Shown piece after piece: positions 8,428-17,768 of a DNA stretch of 64,000 nucleotides. The position numbers and the translations under genes are program-made. The DNA lies in contig CAWUWW010000004.1 in the NCBI GenBank assembly GCA_963926355.1, positions 31,506-95,505 on the forward strand. The letters run 5' to 3'. Numbering within the stretch: the first letter of the stretch is position 1; every line of letters begins with the position of its first letter. The notes below the pieces were generated by a model. It made no database searches, was not told the origin of the DNA, and saw only the letters and a list, made by a program, of their open reading frames with translations. This stretch comes from SCGC-AAA076-P13 sp963926355 (GTDB lineage: Bacteria; Pseudomonadota; Gammaproteobacteria; Magnimaribacterales; D2472).

Positions 8428-8829
8428 ATGTTAAATTTTAAGAATACAAAGAAATTTCTATTGATGCTTGTAATTACGCCATCAGTTTTTTTATTAATTC
8501 TATCTAGTTATTCGATTATAAATAAACCAGATATTAAAAAAATTAATCCTATTGATTTAAAGGATATAGATATGCTGAGTTCTTTTAGCGAGGATTCTAA
8601 AGTTTACTCTGACACCGCAGTCACAGAGGATTTTAACTATAAACTTATTGGCATTAGAGCAGGAGAGACTGACTCATCAGTGATAGTCAAGAAGGGCAAT
8701 AAAGAGTATGTGGTCGCTCTAGGTGAGAGACTTGAAGAGATATACGAACTTATAGAAGTTACTCAAAATGAAGCAGTGTTTCGAAATGGTAAAAATGTGT
8801 ATAAAATTAATAATATTATAGGTAAATAA
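8428..8829 (+). CDS. gspC: Type II secretion system inner-membrane protein GspC (short form)
   Basis: GspC links the inner-membrane platform to the secretin GspD. This 133-aa protein has one N-terminal membrane helix (about 10-30) and then a homology-region-like domain (LIGIRAGETDSSVIVKKG, GERLEEIYELIEV) of the kind that contacts the secretin N0 domain. E. coli-type GspC is about twice as long and ends in a PDZ or coiled-coil domain, which is absent here. First gene of the gsp operon, one base before gspD. No ribosome binding site is visible before the ATG at 8428 because the terminator hairpin occupies that space; an internal ATG at 8464 would remove part of the membrane anchor, so 8428 is kept. 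Confidence 0.75.
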   Translation: MLNFKNTKKFLLMLVITPSVFLLILSSYSIINKPDIKKINPIDLKDIDMLSSFSEDSKVYSDTAVTEDFNYKLIGIRAGETDSSVIVKKGNKEYVVALGERLEEIYELIEVTQNEAVFRNGKNVYKINNIIGK

Positions 8830-8830
8830 T

Positions 8831-10681
8831 ATGAAATCTTTAGGCCATAAAATATTAACGTTAATTTTTTTAGCAACGGTTAACTTTTCACTTGCACAGG
8901 ATTCATTTATCTTAAATTATGAAGATGTTGATATTAAGAAAGTTACTCAAGATATTGCACAATTCTCTAAGAAAACAATTATTTTAGATCCTAGGGTTAA
9001 AGGAAAAATTACTATCTATTCGAATGCTAATCTTAATAGACTTCAAGTTTGGGATGTTTATCTAAGAACAATTCAAGTTAATGGCTTTAGTGCAATATCT
9101 GAAAGTGGTTTTGTAAGAATTGTTCCTGAGAATGAGGCTACAAGAGATTTAAATATTACCTCTTTAGCATCTGGCGATTTTCAAACTACTGTTATACCTT
9201 TGATAAATAGATCAACAGAAGAAGTTCTTCCCATGATCAAGCCTATTACTGGAAGACAGTCACACCTTTCAAGCATACCTTCAATAAACTCAATTCTCCT
9301 GGTTGATAGGGCTAGCAATGTTAAAAGAATAAAAAATCTCATAGATGATTTAGACAAAAATAACTCAGCAAAAATTTCAATTATTAAGCTAAAAAATCTG
9401 TCATCTGTAGAGGCTGTAAGGATTTTGGACAAACTGAAGGCTCAAAATAATCCAACTATTAATAAATTTATAGCTATTCCTTTTAGCCCATCAAACTCAG
9501 TTATCGTGTCGGCTAATGAATTTATTACTTCTAATATCAAATCTACTCTTGAATCCTTAGATCAGGATATTACGTCTAATGACTCTATTGATGTTGTTTA
9601 TCTTAAGTACGCGAAGGCAGCTGATGTTGCTGCTATATTAAGCTCTATCTCATCAGGGTTTGTTCCCGATTCAGATGGAGTCAAAACTGTAATAGCTCAT
9701 CATGAAAAAACTAATTCATTGATTATCTCATCGGCTGAAGCTAATCAATCAACAATAAGAAATATTATATCTAAACTTGATATTAGACGTGCACAAGTTC
9801 TCGTAGAGGCTATTATCGTTGAGCTTTCTGAAACAGCAGCGAAGAATCTTGGTATTGAGACTGTATTCACAGGATCCGACAATAATGGTGTTCCTATAGG
9901 AATTACAAGATTCAACGGAGCTGGGCCTGATCTATTAGCAACTCTAGGAGCGGTATCGGATGAGACAAATATATCTCTATCAACAACAGCAACATCAGCG
10001 CTATTAAATACTCAGGGTTTAGTTGCAGCTTTTGGTGATTTAACTGGAGCCGATAATTTTGTTGGTATTATTAATGCCATAGCCCAGGATACAAATTCTA
10101 ATATTCTATCAACACCATCTTTGCTTGCCATGGATAATGAGCTAGCAACTTCTATTATCGGCCAAGAAATTCCTATAACGACAGGAGAGAGCTTGGGTAG
10201 TAGTAATGCTAACCCTTTCAGAACTACTTCAAGGCAAGAGGTTGGTATTAAATTAGAAGTAACCCCTCAGATTAATGAGGGTAGCTCTGTTGTTCTTAAG
10301 ATTAAAATTGAAGTATCAGGTGTTGCCGGTGTAATGACTAGCGGAATAGACTTGATCACAAATAAAAGAGCAATAGAAACTACAGCTCTTGTGGATAATA
10401 ATCAGATAATAGTTTTAGGCGGATTGGTTGACGAGGATACCCAAGAAACAGTATCAAAGGTACCTATTCTTGGTTCTATTCCATTGCTAGGAAGGTTATT
10501 TCAGTCCTCATCATCAACTGTAGTTCAAAGAAATCTTATGGTTTTTTTAAAACCAACTATATTGATTGACTCAGATGCATCTATTACTTTGTCAGAGGAT
10601 AAATATAACTATATTAAAGCTCGACAAATGTTAACAGGAGAGTCAACTCAGCCAATAGATTTAACAAAATCTAAAGACTAG
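8831..10681 (+). CDS. gspD: Type II secretion secretin GspD
   Basis: Outer-membrane channel of the type II secretion system, 616 aa, slightly shorter than typical GspD. A signal peptide ends near FSLAQ. N0 starts with ILNYEDVDIKKVTQDIAQFS; N1-N3 repeats follow (NSILLVDRAS, NSVIVSANE, NSLIISSAE), then the secretin core with VLVEAIIVEL (about residue 325) and the C-terminal IIVLGGLVDED, VPILGSIPLLGRLFQ and LMVFLKPTI motifs. It sits between gspC and gspE in the canonical order. No pilotin lipoprotein gene is present in the window. Confidence 0.95.
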   Translation: MKSLGHKILTLIFLATVNFSLAQDSFILNYEDVDIKKVTQDIAQFSKKTIILDPRVKGKITIYSNANLNRLQVWDVYLRTIQVNGFSAISESGFVRIVPENEATRDLNITSLASGDFQTTVIPLINRSTEEVLPMIKPITGRQSHLSSIPSINSILLVDRASNVKRIKNLIDDLDKNNSAKISIIKLKNLSSVEAVRILDKLKAQNNPTINKFIAIPFSPSNSVIVSANEFITSNIKSTLESLDQDITSNDSIDVVYLKYAKAADVAAILSSISSGFVPDSDGVKTVIAHHEKTNSLIISSAEANQSTIRNIISKLDIRRAQVLVEAIIVELSETAAKNLGIETVFTGSDNNGVPIGITRFNGAGPDLLATLGAVSDETNISLSTTATSALLNTQGLVAAFGDLTGADNFVGIINAIAQDTNSNILSTPSLLAMDNELATSIIGQEIPITTGESLGSSNANPFRTTSRQEVGIKLEVTPQINEGSSVVLKIKIEVSGVAGVMTSGIDLITNKRAIETTALVDNNQIIVLGGLVDEDTQETVSKVPILGSIPLLGRLFQSSSSTVVQRNLMVFLKPTILIDSDASITLSEDKYNYIKARQMLTGESTQPIDLTKSKD

Positions 10682-10688
10682 CAATACG

Positions 10689-12191
10689 ATGCCTGAAGTA
10701 GTTGATATCAAAAATATTTCTGATATTTTTCCATACGACTTTGTAAGAGAGAATGAGGTAATTGCTTCATTTGATAGCTCTTCTGGGTATGAGGTGATAT
10801 CTCCAAATAAATTAACATCAGATCTATATCACGAAATTCAAAGATACCTTAAATCAAATTTTACTTTTATTCTTTGTAATTCAGATGATTTTAATGAACT
10901 TCTTACTAATAGTTTTTCTATTGATAGCGGTTCATCTAATATCTCAGAAGAGCTATCAGATGAATTTGATCTTCAAACATTTGCTGGAAGTATAGCTGCT
11001 ACAGAAGATCTTTTAAGTGGCAGTAATGACACGCCAATAATAAAATTAATTAATGGAATTATTAGTCAGGCTATAAAAAGCAGAGCATCAGACATCCATT
11101 TTGAACCTTATGAAAAAAAATTAGTAGTTAGATTTCGAGTTGATGGAATTTTAAAAGAGATTTTGAGTCAAGATAGTAAGATTTCTTCAGTCCTTATCTC
11201 TAGAATAAAAATTATATCAGGGTTAGATATTTCTGAAAGACGACTCCCTCAAGACGGAAGAGTCTCGCTATCATTAGGAGATAAAAGTATTGATGTCAGG
11301 GTTTCAACCCTTCCTTCATCTTACGGAGAAAGGGTTGTTTTAAGACTTCTCGATAAACAATCAGCTCAGATAAATATAGAAGACCTGGGCTTACCTTCAA
11401 AAATATTATCTAATTACAAGTCATCTCTAAAAAATCCAGAAGGCATAATACTTTTTACAGGTCCGACTGGTTCTGGAAAAACAACTACACTTTACGCAGG
11501 TCTAAGATTCTTAAGTGACTCTTCTCAAAATATCCTCACTGTAGAGGATCCTATTGAATATACTCTAAATGGAATAGGGCAAACTCAAGTAAATACTAAA
11601 ACTGGTTATACTTTTGCAAAAGGCCTTAGGGCTATTTTGAGACAAGATCCAGATGTAGTTATGGTCGGTGAAATGAGAGATGTGGAAACAGCACAGATTG
11701 GTATTCAGGCAAGTTTAACTGGCCATTTAGTTCTTTCTACAGTTCATACCAATAGCGCCATAGCGGCTATTACAAGGCTTAGAGATATGGGAATTGAATC
11801 CTTTCTTCTTGCTTCAAGTCTTCGTACGATTATTTCACAAAGGTTAGTTAGAAGACTCTGTAAGGGGTGTAAATATGAAGAAGTTGCTTCTAGCCAAGCA
11901 GTTAATTTATTTAATTTAGATCCCGGTATTGGAATATGGAATTCAAAAGGTTGTAATGAGTGCTCAAATACTGGGTACCAGGGAAGAATTGCAATAGCTG
12001 AATGTATTCAGGTCGATAAAAAATTAAAAGAAATGATCCACAATCATGAATCTGAAAATGTTATCTCAGAGTATGTCTTTAAAGATAACCAATCAATAGA
12101 CCAAGCATCTAGAGACCTTTTAATATCAGGTATTACATCTTGCGATGAGCTAATTAGGGTTGGAAACCTCCAGGAAGATGTCGGCATATAG
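10689..12191 (+). CDS. gspE: Type II secretion ATPase GspE
   Basis: Cytoplasmic hexameric ATPase that drives pseudopilus assembly, 500 aa, normal length. SRASDIHFEPYEKKL marks the N2 domain. Walker A GPTGSGKTT is at about 258-266; the Asp box and Walker B (RQDPDVVMVGEMRD) lie near 315-330, and a His box (GHLVLSTVHTN) follows. A zinc-binding pair of CxxC motifs (CKGC about 390, CNEC about 420) is intact, as in GspE/PilB enzymes. The 3' end overlaps gspF by 14 bases. Confidence 0.95.
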   Translation: MPEVVDIKNISDIFPYDFVRENEVIASFDSSSGYEVISPNKLTSDLYHEIQRYLKSNFTFILCNSDDFNELLTNSFSIDSGSSNISEELSDEFDLQTFAGSIAATEDLLSGSNDTPIIKLINGIISQAIKSRASDIHFEPYEKKLVVRFRVDGILKEILSQDSKISSVLISRIKIISGLDISERRLPQDGRVSLSLGDKSIDVRVSTLPSSYGERVVLRLLDKQSAQINIEDLGLPSKILSNYKSSLKNPEGIILFTGPTGSGKTTTLYAGLRFLSDSSQNILTVEDPIEYTLNGIGQTQVNTKTGYTFAKGLRAILRQDPDVVMVGEMRDVETAQIGIQASLTGHLVLSTVHTNSAIAAITRLRDMGIESFLLASSLRTIISQRLVRRLCKGCKYEEVASSQAVNLFNLDPGIGIWNSKGCNECSNTGYQGRIAIAECIQVDKKLKEMIHNHESENVISEYVFKDNQSIDQASRDLLISGITSCDELIRVGNLQEDVGI

Positions 12192-13374
12192 TTACATAGC
12201 GATAGACATAACTGGCATCAAAAAAAAAGGGGTCTTAAGTGCTCAATCAGAAAGAGAAGCTAGAAAATTAATTAAAGACCTTAATTTAACTCCCATATCT
12301 GTTCAAGAAACAAAGGGGAACCTTTCCTATCTTTCAAAGGTTAAAAATAAAGATATTGTAATAATGACTAGGCAGTTAGCAACCTTGCTAGAAGCAAATA
12401 CATCTATTATGGATGCCATAAAAATAACCGCAGATCAGTCTAGTAACAAGAACTTAGTTCATATTCTCTACAATCTAAGAGAGGATATTATTCAAGGAAA
12501 GCGACTTGGACTATCTATGAAAAAGTATCCAGGAGTTTTTTCAGATACCTATACGTCTTTAGTTTCAGCGGGTGATTCATCTGGTAACTTGGATGTAATT
12601 TTTGATAAATTAGCAGACTACTTAGAGGAAAGTGCGTCTATAAGGCAGAAGGTTGTATCAGCCTTGGCATATCCATTTATCTTAATTGGTTTCTCAGTAA
12701 TTGTTATTATAGCTCTTCTAGCTTTTGTTCTTCCTCAGGTCATTGGCCAGTTCATTAAAGCAGGCGCTGAACTTCCTTTCATTACAAAAGCTCTCCTAGC
12801 TCTTTCTAATAATATAATGATAATTATAGCTATTCTTTTATTTATATTTTTTGGTCTTTCTTATCTCTATAAGCAATTCATTAAAGACCCAGAAAAGCAT
12901 ATTATTGCTCACAGTAAAATTCTTTCATTGCCTCTTATGGGTAATTTTATTCTTACATCTGAAATAGAAAGATTTTCTAGTACTATGGCATTACTTCTTG
13001 AGTCAGGTACAAATCTAGATATTGCTCTAGAAGAGTCATCAAGAATATTTAATAACAGATATCTATCAAAGTTAATTCTAGATGCTAAAAGTGATGTTAT
13101 GGAAGGGAAGGACTTTATATACACTTTGAATCAAGCTAATATTTTTCCAGATATATTTATCCAGCTCATCTCAAGCGGCTATAAGTCTGGAAATCTAATA
13201 AAAATGTTCCATAAGGTATCTCATTTTTTAAAAAATGAAATTGAATCAAAACGATCTGTATTCTTGGCTCTTTTAGAGCCCTTGGTTATTGTTTTTATGG
13301 GTGGTTTTATTATGCTCATTGTTCTGGCTATACTTATACCTATAATGCAGATGAATACATTATCTTTAGGATAA
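12178..13374 (+). CDS. gspF: Type II secretion inner-membrane platform protein GspF
   Basis: Polytopic inner-membrane platform protein that couples the GspE motor to the pseudopilus. About 398 aa from ATG 12178 (AGGA four bases upstream); a TTG at 12160 is possible but lies deeper in gspE. Two T2SSF domains are visible: MTRQLATLLEANTSIMDA and SAGDSSGNLDVIF, repeated in the second half as MALLLESGTNLDIALEES and SSGYKSGNLIKMF. Membrane helices lie near 170-195, 215-235 and 370-395. gspG starts 3 bases after its stop. Confidence 0.93.
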   Translation: MSAYSYIAIDITGIKKKGVLSAQSEREARKLIKDLNLTPISVQETKGNLSYLSKVKNKDIVIMTRQLATLLEANTSIMDAIKITADQSSNKNLVHILYNLREDIIQGKRLGLSMKKYPGVFSDTYTSLVSAGDSSGNLDVIFDKLADYLEESASIRQKVVSALAYPFILIGFSVIVIIALLAFVLPQVIGQFIKAGAELPFITKALLALSNNIMIIIAILLFIFFGLSYLYKQFIKDPEKHIIAHSKILSLPLMGNFILTSEIERFSSTMALLLESGTNLDIALEESSRIFNNRYLSKLILDAKSDVMEGKDFIYTLNQANIFPDIFIQLISSGYKSGNLIKMFHKVSHFLKNEIESKRSVFLALLEPLVIVFMGGFIMLIVLAILIPIMQMNTLSLG

Positions 13375-13377
13375 ATT

Positions 13378-13806
13378 ATGAATAAATATAAGAAAGGTTT
13401 TACTCTAATAGAACTCATGGCGGTTTTAGTCATACTGGGCATACTAGCAACTATTGTTGTTGTTAATGTGGCGCCTGTATTCCAAAGAGCTAATTTAGAA
13501 AAAATAAAAGCAGACATGGCCCAGACAGGTAAAGCCTTAGAGATTTATAAATTTAATGAACTCTCCTACCCTTTAACTTCTGAGGGATTAGATGCTCTAA
13601 TAACAGCTCATTCAGGACTAAAAAATCCTTTCTTATTCCCTGAAGATGGCTACATCTCTTCATTGCCGTTGGATCCTTGGGGTAGGGAATATATTTATGA
13701 ATATCCCCCAAGAAAATCTAAAAAATTTGATTTATACACTCTTGGTGCCGATGGCATGGAGGGTGGATCAGGTGAGGACACAGATATTGGCAACTGGATG
13801 CAATAA
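13378..13806 (+). CDS. gspG: Type II secretion major pseudopilin GspG
   Basis: Main subunit of the periplasmic pseudopilus, 142 aa. A short basic leader MNKYKKG precedes the prepilin cleavage motif G/FTLIELMAVLVILGILA with Glu at position +5. The C-terminal part has the usual GspG features (LSYPLTSEGLDALI, LDPWGREYIYEYP, FDLYTLGADG and a Gly/Asp-rich calcium-site region). The prepilin peptidase needed to process it (GspO/PilD) is not encoded in the window. Confidence 0.95.
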   Translation: MNKYKKGFTLIELMAVLVILGILATIVVVNVAPVFQRANLEKIKADMAQTGKALEIYKFNELSYPLTSEGLDALITAHSGLKNPFLFPEDGYISSLPLDPWGREYIYEYPPRKSKKFDLYTLGADGMEGGSGEDTDIGNWMQ

Positions 13807-14290
13807 ACCTTCAAAAGGATTTACTCTGATAGAGGTTCTGGTTGTTCTGGTAGTAATAGGTATTGCAACTTCTCTCGTGGTTTTAAATTTTAGTGCAGTT
13901 ACTTCAACATCAAAACAGAGCGCATCATTTACCCAAACATTTAACCATCTCACAGAAGAGAGCATTATTACTGGAAATATTATTGGCTGGCATGCCAATA
14001 ATAGAGATGACTTTTCTTATTATTTAGATATTAATAACAAGCTATCTAATAAATTAGATGACCCTCATCCATCTCACTGGAATGAACTCTCTAATTACAG
14101 AAAAACATTTAAATCATTTGATGGTTCTTTTTTAGAGCTTGATGAAGACTCCCTGGACACGCCCTTATTAATATTTTATCCATCAGGAGAAAACTCTGGA
14201 GGAGTTATAAATATATATTTTAATGAATATGCGCAAGAAATTACAATAAACTCCAATGGAAAAGTCCAAATTGAAATTATTAGCTACTAA
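13787..14290 (+). CDS. gspH: Type II secretion minor pseudopilin GspH
   Basis: Minor pseudopilin, about 167 aa. I place the start at TTG 13787, inside the 3' end of gspG, because GAGG at 13774-13777 is well placed and it gives a short leader MATGCNKPSKG directly before FTLIEVLVVLVVIG. The frame stays open further upstream to an ATG at 13646, but that would add about 47 non-leader-like residues. A GspH-type globular domain follows; it is poorly conserved and the assignment rests on the leader, the size and the operon position between gspG and gspI. Confidence 0.82.
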   Translation: MATGCNKPSKGFTLIEVLVVLVVIGIATSLVVLNFSAVTSTSKQSASFTQTFNHLTEESIITGNIIGWHANNRDDFSYYLDINNKLSNKLDDPHPSHWNELSNYRKTFKSFDGSFLELDEDSLDTPLLIFYPSGENSGGVINIYFNEYAQEITINSNGKVQIEIISY

Positions 14291-14645
14291 AAATAAAGGC
14301 TTTAGCCTTATAGAGGTTGTTGTTGCCCTTGTTATTTTAAGTACATCTGTTGTGGCTATATACAATCTAATTCTATCTACAAGTGGGTCTATTTATAAGC
14401 TTGAGGATCACTATCTCTCTAAAGAAGTGGCTAACAATAGAATTGCTCTTATTCACACCTTAGAAAAGCCTAACCAGCCAGGCTTGAGGAGTGGCTCTAT
14501 GGATATGGGAGGAAAGACATGGATATGGGAAGAGTCTTTCAATGATGGTATTACAAAAGATTTTCTAGAGTATCAAATTCTTATTAAAGCTAAAGACTCC
14601 AAGGACTATGTATATAAAATTAATGGATACATAGTAAATGAATAA
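14256..14645 (+). CDS. gspI: Type II secretion minor pseudopilin GspI
   Basis: Minor pseudopilin of the tip complex, 129 aa. Leader MEKSKLKLLATKNKG is followed by FSLIEVVVALVILS. NRIALIHTL and the TWIWEE/YQILIKAKD beta strands match GspI proteins. The gene starts 35 bases inside gspH and ends 8 bases inside gspJ, so translation is probably coupled. Confidence 0.9.
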   Translation: MEKSKLKLLATKNKGFSLIEVVVALVILSTSVVAIYNLILSTSGSIYKLEDHYLSKEVANNRIALIHTLEKPNQPGLRSGSMDMGGKTWIWEESFNDGITKDFLEYQILIKAKDSKDYVYKINGYIVNE

Positions 14646-15234
14646 AAAGGGGTTCACTATTATTGAAGTTTTAGTCTCACTGATTATTCTTTCAATTATT
14701 GCAGTTATTTCTTCGAACATACTTCAGTCCTCTTTGGATACTGAGAGGAATACCACCAAACATCTCAACTCTATAAAGGAGCTAAACCTTTCCTCAAGTA
14801 TATTAAGAAGAGATATAAGGCAGATAGTTAATATTCCATCCAGAGATTTCTTTGGAAATACTCTCTACGGTACATTTATTTCATACGAAAACTCTGAAGC
14901 AATAATGTTTAATACAAGAGTTAAGTCTCTTTCAAATGAAGTCTCCCCAATTAAAAGAGTCGAATATATTTTAGAAAAAGATGTGCTATTTAGAAGACAA
15001 TATTACTCATCAAACCCTTACGATCAAAATGATTATGTCGAATCTGTAATGCTTGAGAGCCTTGAGAATCTAAATTTTACCTTTATGTATGAAAATAAAT
15101 GGTATAGCTCTTGGCCTGTCAGTTCTATAACGGCAAGAAAGATTCCAACTTTAATAAAACTAGAGTTCTTAATTAACAATAGAGTGTATTCATGGCTAGT
15201 TGAACCAAATATTTCATATGCAAACCAAGACTAA
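14638..15234 (+). CDS. gspJ: Type II secretion minor pseudopilin GspJ
   Basis: Minor pseudopilin that forms the pseudopilus tip with GspI and GspK, 198 aa. A four-residue leader MNKKG precedes FTIIEVLVSLIILSIIAVIS. The LRRDIRQIVNIPSRD segment and the later VEYILEKDVLFRRQYYS stretch are typical of GspJ. Start overlaps gspI; stop overlaps the gspK start. Confidence 0.9.
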   Translation: MNKKGFTIIEVLVSLIILSIIAVISSNILQSSLDTERNTTKHLNSIKELNLSSSILRRDIRQIVNIPSRDFFGNTLYGTFISYENSEAIMFNTRVKSLSNEVSPIKRVEYILEKDVLFRRQYYSSNPYDQNDYVESVMLESLENLNFTFMYENKWYSSWPVSSITARKIPTLIKLEFLINNRVYSWLVEPNISYANQD

Positions 15235-16186
15235 AGGCGTTGTCCTAATATCAGTCTTATTGATTGTTCTTTTACTTTCATCTGTTGCTGTAATAATGGG
15301 AAATAATTATTTAATTTCTTTGAAAAGAGCCTCTTATCTAGAGTTTCAAACAAATTCATTGAACTTTTTCAGAAATATTGAATCATTAGCTCTTAAGAAA
15401 ATAAATCAAGAGCTGAGATTTAATAGTAATTTTCATAATAAACAGAATTCACTATTCCTAAATAATTTTACTTTTGAGACTGATAAGGGAAGGATTTTTG
15501 GTCAGATAGTTGATAGATCAAGTTGCTTTAATGTTAATGCTATGGTGCTAAAGACAGAATCTAATTTTGTTCCAAATAAAAAATCAATCCTAGCTTTTCG
15601 GAGGCTTATGGAGCTCAGGGAAATTGATAATAGCTTAGTTGATGAGGCAATAGATCAAATAATAGACTGGATTGATCTTGACTCAGACCCAAGAGCATAC
15701 GGTTTAGAAGATTATTATTATTCCGGACCTCTCAATACACCTAAAGAATATTCTGGAAAGAGATTATTTTATTCAGTTGAAGAGTTAAAAAGCCTCCCAG
15801 CAATAAGGGCGATAGGCTGGAATATCTTTAATGATGATTTTTGCGCAATTCCTGAAAGTAAAGATTTTACACTTAATATTAATACCTTAAATTTAGAAGA
15901 TTCATACCTGCTTGCTTCGTTATTTACCGACCTTCAACTCAGCGATGCAGAATATATCATCATGAATATTCCAGAGGAGGGTGTTAGGAGTCAGGTTGAG
16001 TTATCAAAGTTATTCCCTTCCTATGAGCTTGGCCCAGCAAACGGAGTAATAAATTATTCTTCCAAGTCATTTAATTTAATTACATCCATCAGCTACGAAG
16101 ATTTTAACTCAGAGTCAATTAGTAAAATCTATTACGGTAATAATAAGAATAGCTATATTATTTCAAGAATTTATAATGGTATTTAA
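15218..16186 (+). CDS. gspK: Type II secretion minor pseudopilin GspK
   Basis: Large minor pseudopilin capping the pseudopilus, about 322 aa from ATG 15218 (an upstream TTG at 15200 is less likely). Leader MQTKTKG precedes VVLISVLLIVLLLSSVAVIM; as in other GspK proteins the +5 Glu is missing. CFNVNAMVL, the alpha-helical insert ELREIDNSLVDEAIDQIIDW, LDSDPRAYGLEDYYY and LNINTLN follow the family pattern. Its stop is immediately followed by the gspL ATG. Confidence 0.9.
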   Translation: MQTKTKGVVLISVLLIVLLLSSVAVIMGNNYLISLKRASYLEFQTNSLNFFRNIESLALKKINQELRFNSNFHNKQNSLFLNNFTFETDKGRIFGQIVDRSSCFNVNAMVLKTESNFVPNKKSILAFRRLMELREIDNSLVDEAIDQIIDWIDLDSDPRAYGLEDYYYSGPLNTPKEYSGKRLFYSVEELKSLPAIRAIGWNIFNDDFCAIPESKDFTLNINTLNLEDSYLLASLFTDLQLSDAEYIIMNIPEEGVRSQVELSKLFPSYELGPANGVINYSSKSFNLITSISYEDFNSESISKIYYGNNKNSYIISRIYNGI

Positions 16187-17329
16187 ATGAGCTTATATAT
16201 TGCACACCCTTTAGATGATTTTATGGAATTAATTAACCTTTATACTTTTGATGAAGGTAGGGAGTTTGTTCGCTCTATTAAGGATGTTAGCGAAATCGGA
16301 GTTCTTGATGATGAGGATAAATTAATTTTTTTAATACCTTCAAGCTTGATAACATCTTATATATTTATTCAAAATAAAGAACTGTCTACTCAAGTTAATC
16401 TAGCAAATTTTATATCTGAAATAGACTCAAAAATTGTTGGTCAGGTTTCTGATAATGAGTACCTATTCCATGAAGACAATGCTTTTGCTATAAATAAAAA
16501 AACTTTATTAGATATCAATACTTCTTTAAGTAGTTTAAATGGATCTATTTATCTAGTTCCAGAGTATTCTGTAAGCCACATAAGAGATATAGATATCATT
16601 TCGCAGATTGGTTTAAAGTATTTATTCTCTTATTCAGATGGAACTGGTTTTGGGGTAGAAGAAGATTTTTTAAACCAGTATTTAGATATTATTACTAATA
16701 ATAAGCCTGACTTTCATCCAACAGTTAGTAGTTTGAATGATGATTTAAATAAGAGGTTTGAAATATCTAGCTCTCCTTTTTCTTTTTTAAAGCTATCAGA
16801 GTCTGATCTAATGCAACTCCCTAATTTTTTTAAATTAAAAATATCACTTAATTTGCTTATAAAGAAGCTTTCCTTTTCAAGATCTCAAATTATAGTATGC
16901 GCCATTTCATTGATTATTTTGATCTCAGCTCCCAATTTCCTAATATATCAAAATGAGAAAAACGCAAAAGTTTATAGCTCAGCCACCTTTGATATATTTA
17001 AAACGATTAATAAAGATATTAAAAAAGTTGTTTCACCTAAATCTCAAATTGATCAATTATTAAAAGATATTCCAGATAACCTCAATACAAAAACAAAACT
17101 TCCAAACTTAGACCTTTTCTACAATTTAGGCTCAAAATACCTTTCAAGGTCTTCTATTGATATTAATAGATCTATTGCCACCATAACCATAGAGTCAATG
17201 CCAGAGTTGCAGTATAGGTTGATTCAAGGCGCATCATCTAAATTTGGGATAACAATAGTAAACTCCGATGTTGATTTTCAAAATGGTTTTGTAGATGGCG
17301 AAATACTCTTGAGGTTTGATAATGAATAA
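16187..17329 (+). CDS. gspL: Type II secretion protein GspL
   Basis: Inner-membrane protein that anchors GspE. 380 aa with an N-terminal cytoplasmic actin-like domain (about 1-225), one membrane helix (about 238-256, IIVCAISLIILIS) and a periplasmic ferredoxin-like domain. Sequence identity to known GspL is low; the call rests on this architecture and on its place between gspK and gspM. It overlaps gspM by 8 bases. Confidence 0.85.
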   Translation: MSLYIAHPLDDFMELINLYTFDEGREFVRSIKDVSEIGVLDDEDKLIFLIPSSLITSYIFIQNKELSTQVNLANFISEIDSKIVGQVSDNEYLFHEDNAFAINKKTLLDINTSLSSLNGSIYLVPEYSVSHIRDIDIISQIGLKYLFSYSDGTGFGVEEDFLNQYLDIITNNKPDFHPTVSSLNDDLNKRFEISSSPFSFLKLSESDLMQLPNFFKLKISLNLLIKKLSFSRSQIIVCAISLIILISAPNFLIYQNEKNAKVYSSATFDIFKTINKDIKKVVSPKSQIDQLLKDIPDNLNTKTKLPNLDLFYNLGSKYLSRSSIDINRSIATITIESMPELQYRLIQGASSKFGITIVNSDVDFQNGFVDGEILLRFDNE

Positions 17330-17768
17330 TTTCCTCACTAATCTTGAGACTCGTGAAAGAAGGCTTATATTCATTGCTCTTGGGCTTATTTTATCCATGT
17401 CAATTATTTTTGGAATTAACTCTTTTTTAAACAAATACTCAACCTCTGTTAAAAACCTTAATAAAGCAAAGTCTAATTATGAATACGTTCATTTAAAAGC
17501 TCTTGCCTTAGAGCGCCCGACAATTTTTGGGTATATTACAAATGAAAGCCTTGAAACCCTTCTTAAAAAGAAAAATTTATTATCTGCTATTTCAAATATT
17601 GATATTTCAAATGATGATTCGTTAGTGACTATTAAATTCAATACGACTAATTTAAAAGACGCTGTTAGCTTTTCTGAAGATATTGCCAACAACAATAGTA
17701 TGAAACTTGGTAAAATTATTTACACTCAGTCCCAAGATAAAATAGAATTCGAACTTATATTAAATTAG
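17322..17768 (+). CDS. gspM: Type II secretion protein GspM
   Basis: Inner-membrane partner of GspL, about 148 aa from ATG 17322 (a TTG at 17316 is the alternative). A short basic cytoplasmic start (LETRERRLIFIALGL), one membrane helix (about 17-33) and a periplasmic domain fit GspM. It is the last gene of the operon; gspN is absent, as in many systems. The stop codon overlaps the stop of the convergent ppx gene by 4 bases, leaving no room for a separate terminator. Confidence 0.85.
   Translation: MNNFLTNLETRERRLIFIALGLILSMSIIFGINSFLNKYSTSVKNLNKAKSNYEYVHLKALALERPTIFGYITNESLETLLKKKNLLSAISNIDISNDDSLVTIKFNTTNLKDAVSFSEDIANNNSMKLGKIIYTQSQDKIEFELILN

Noticed and set aside
13646..13786. N-terminal extension of gspH inside gspG
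   Set aside because: The extension reads gspG out of frame; the prepilin leader requires a start just before the FTLIEV motif.
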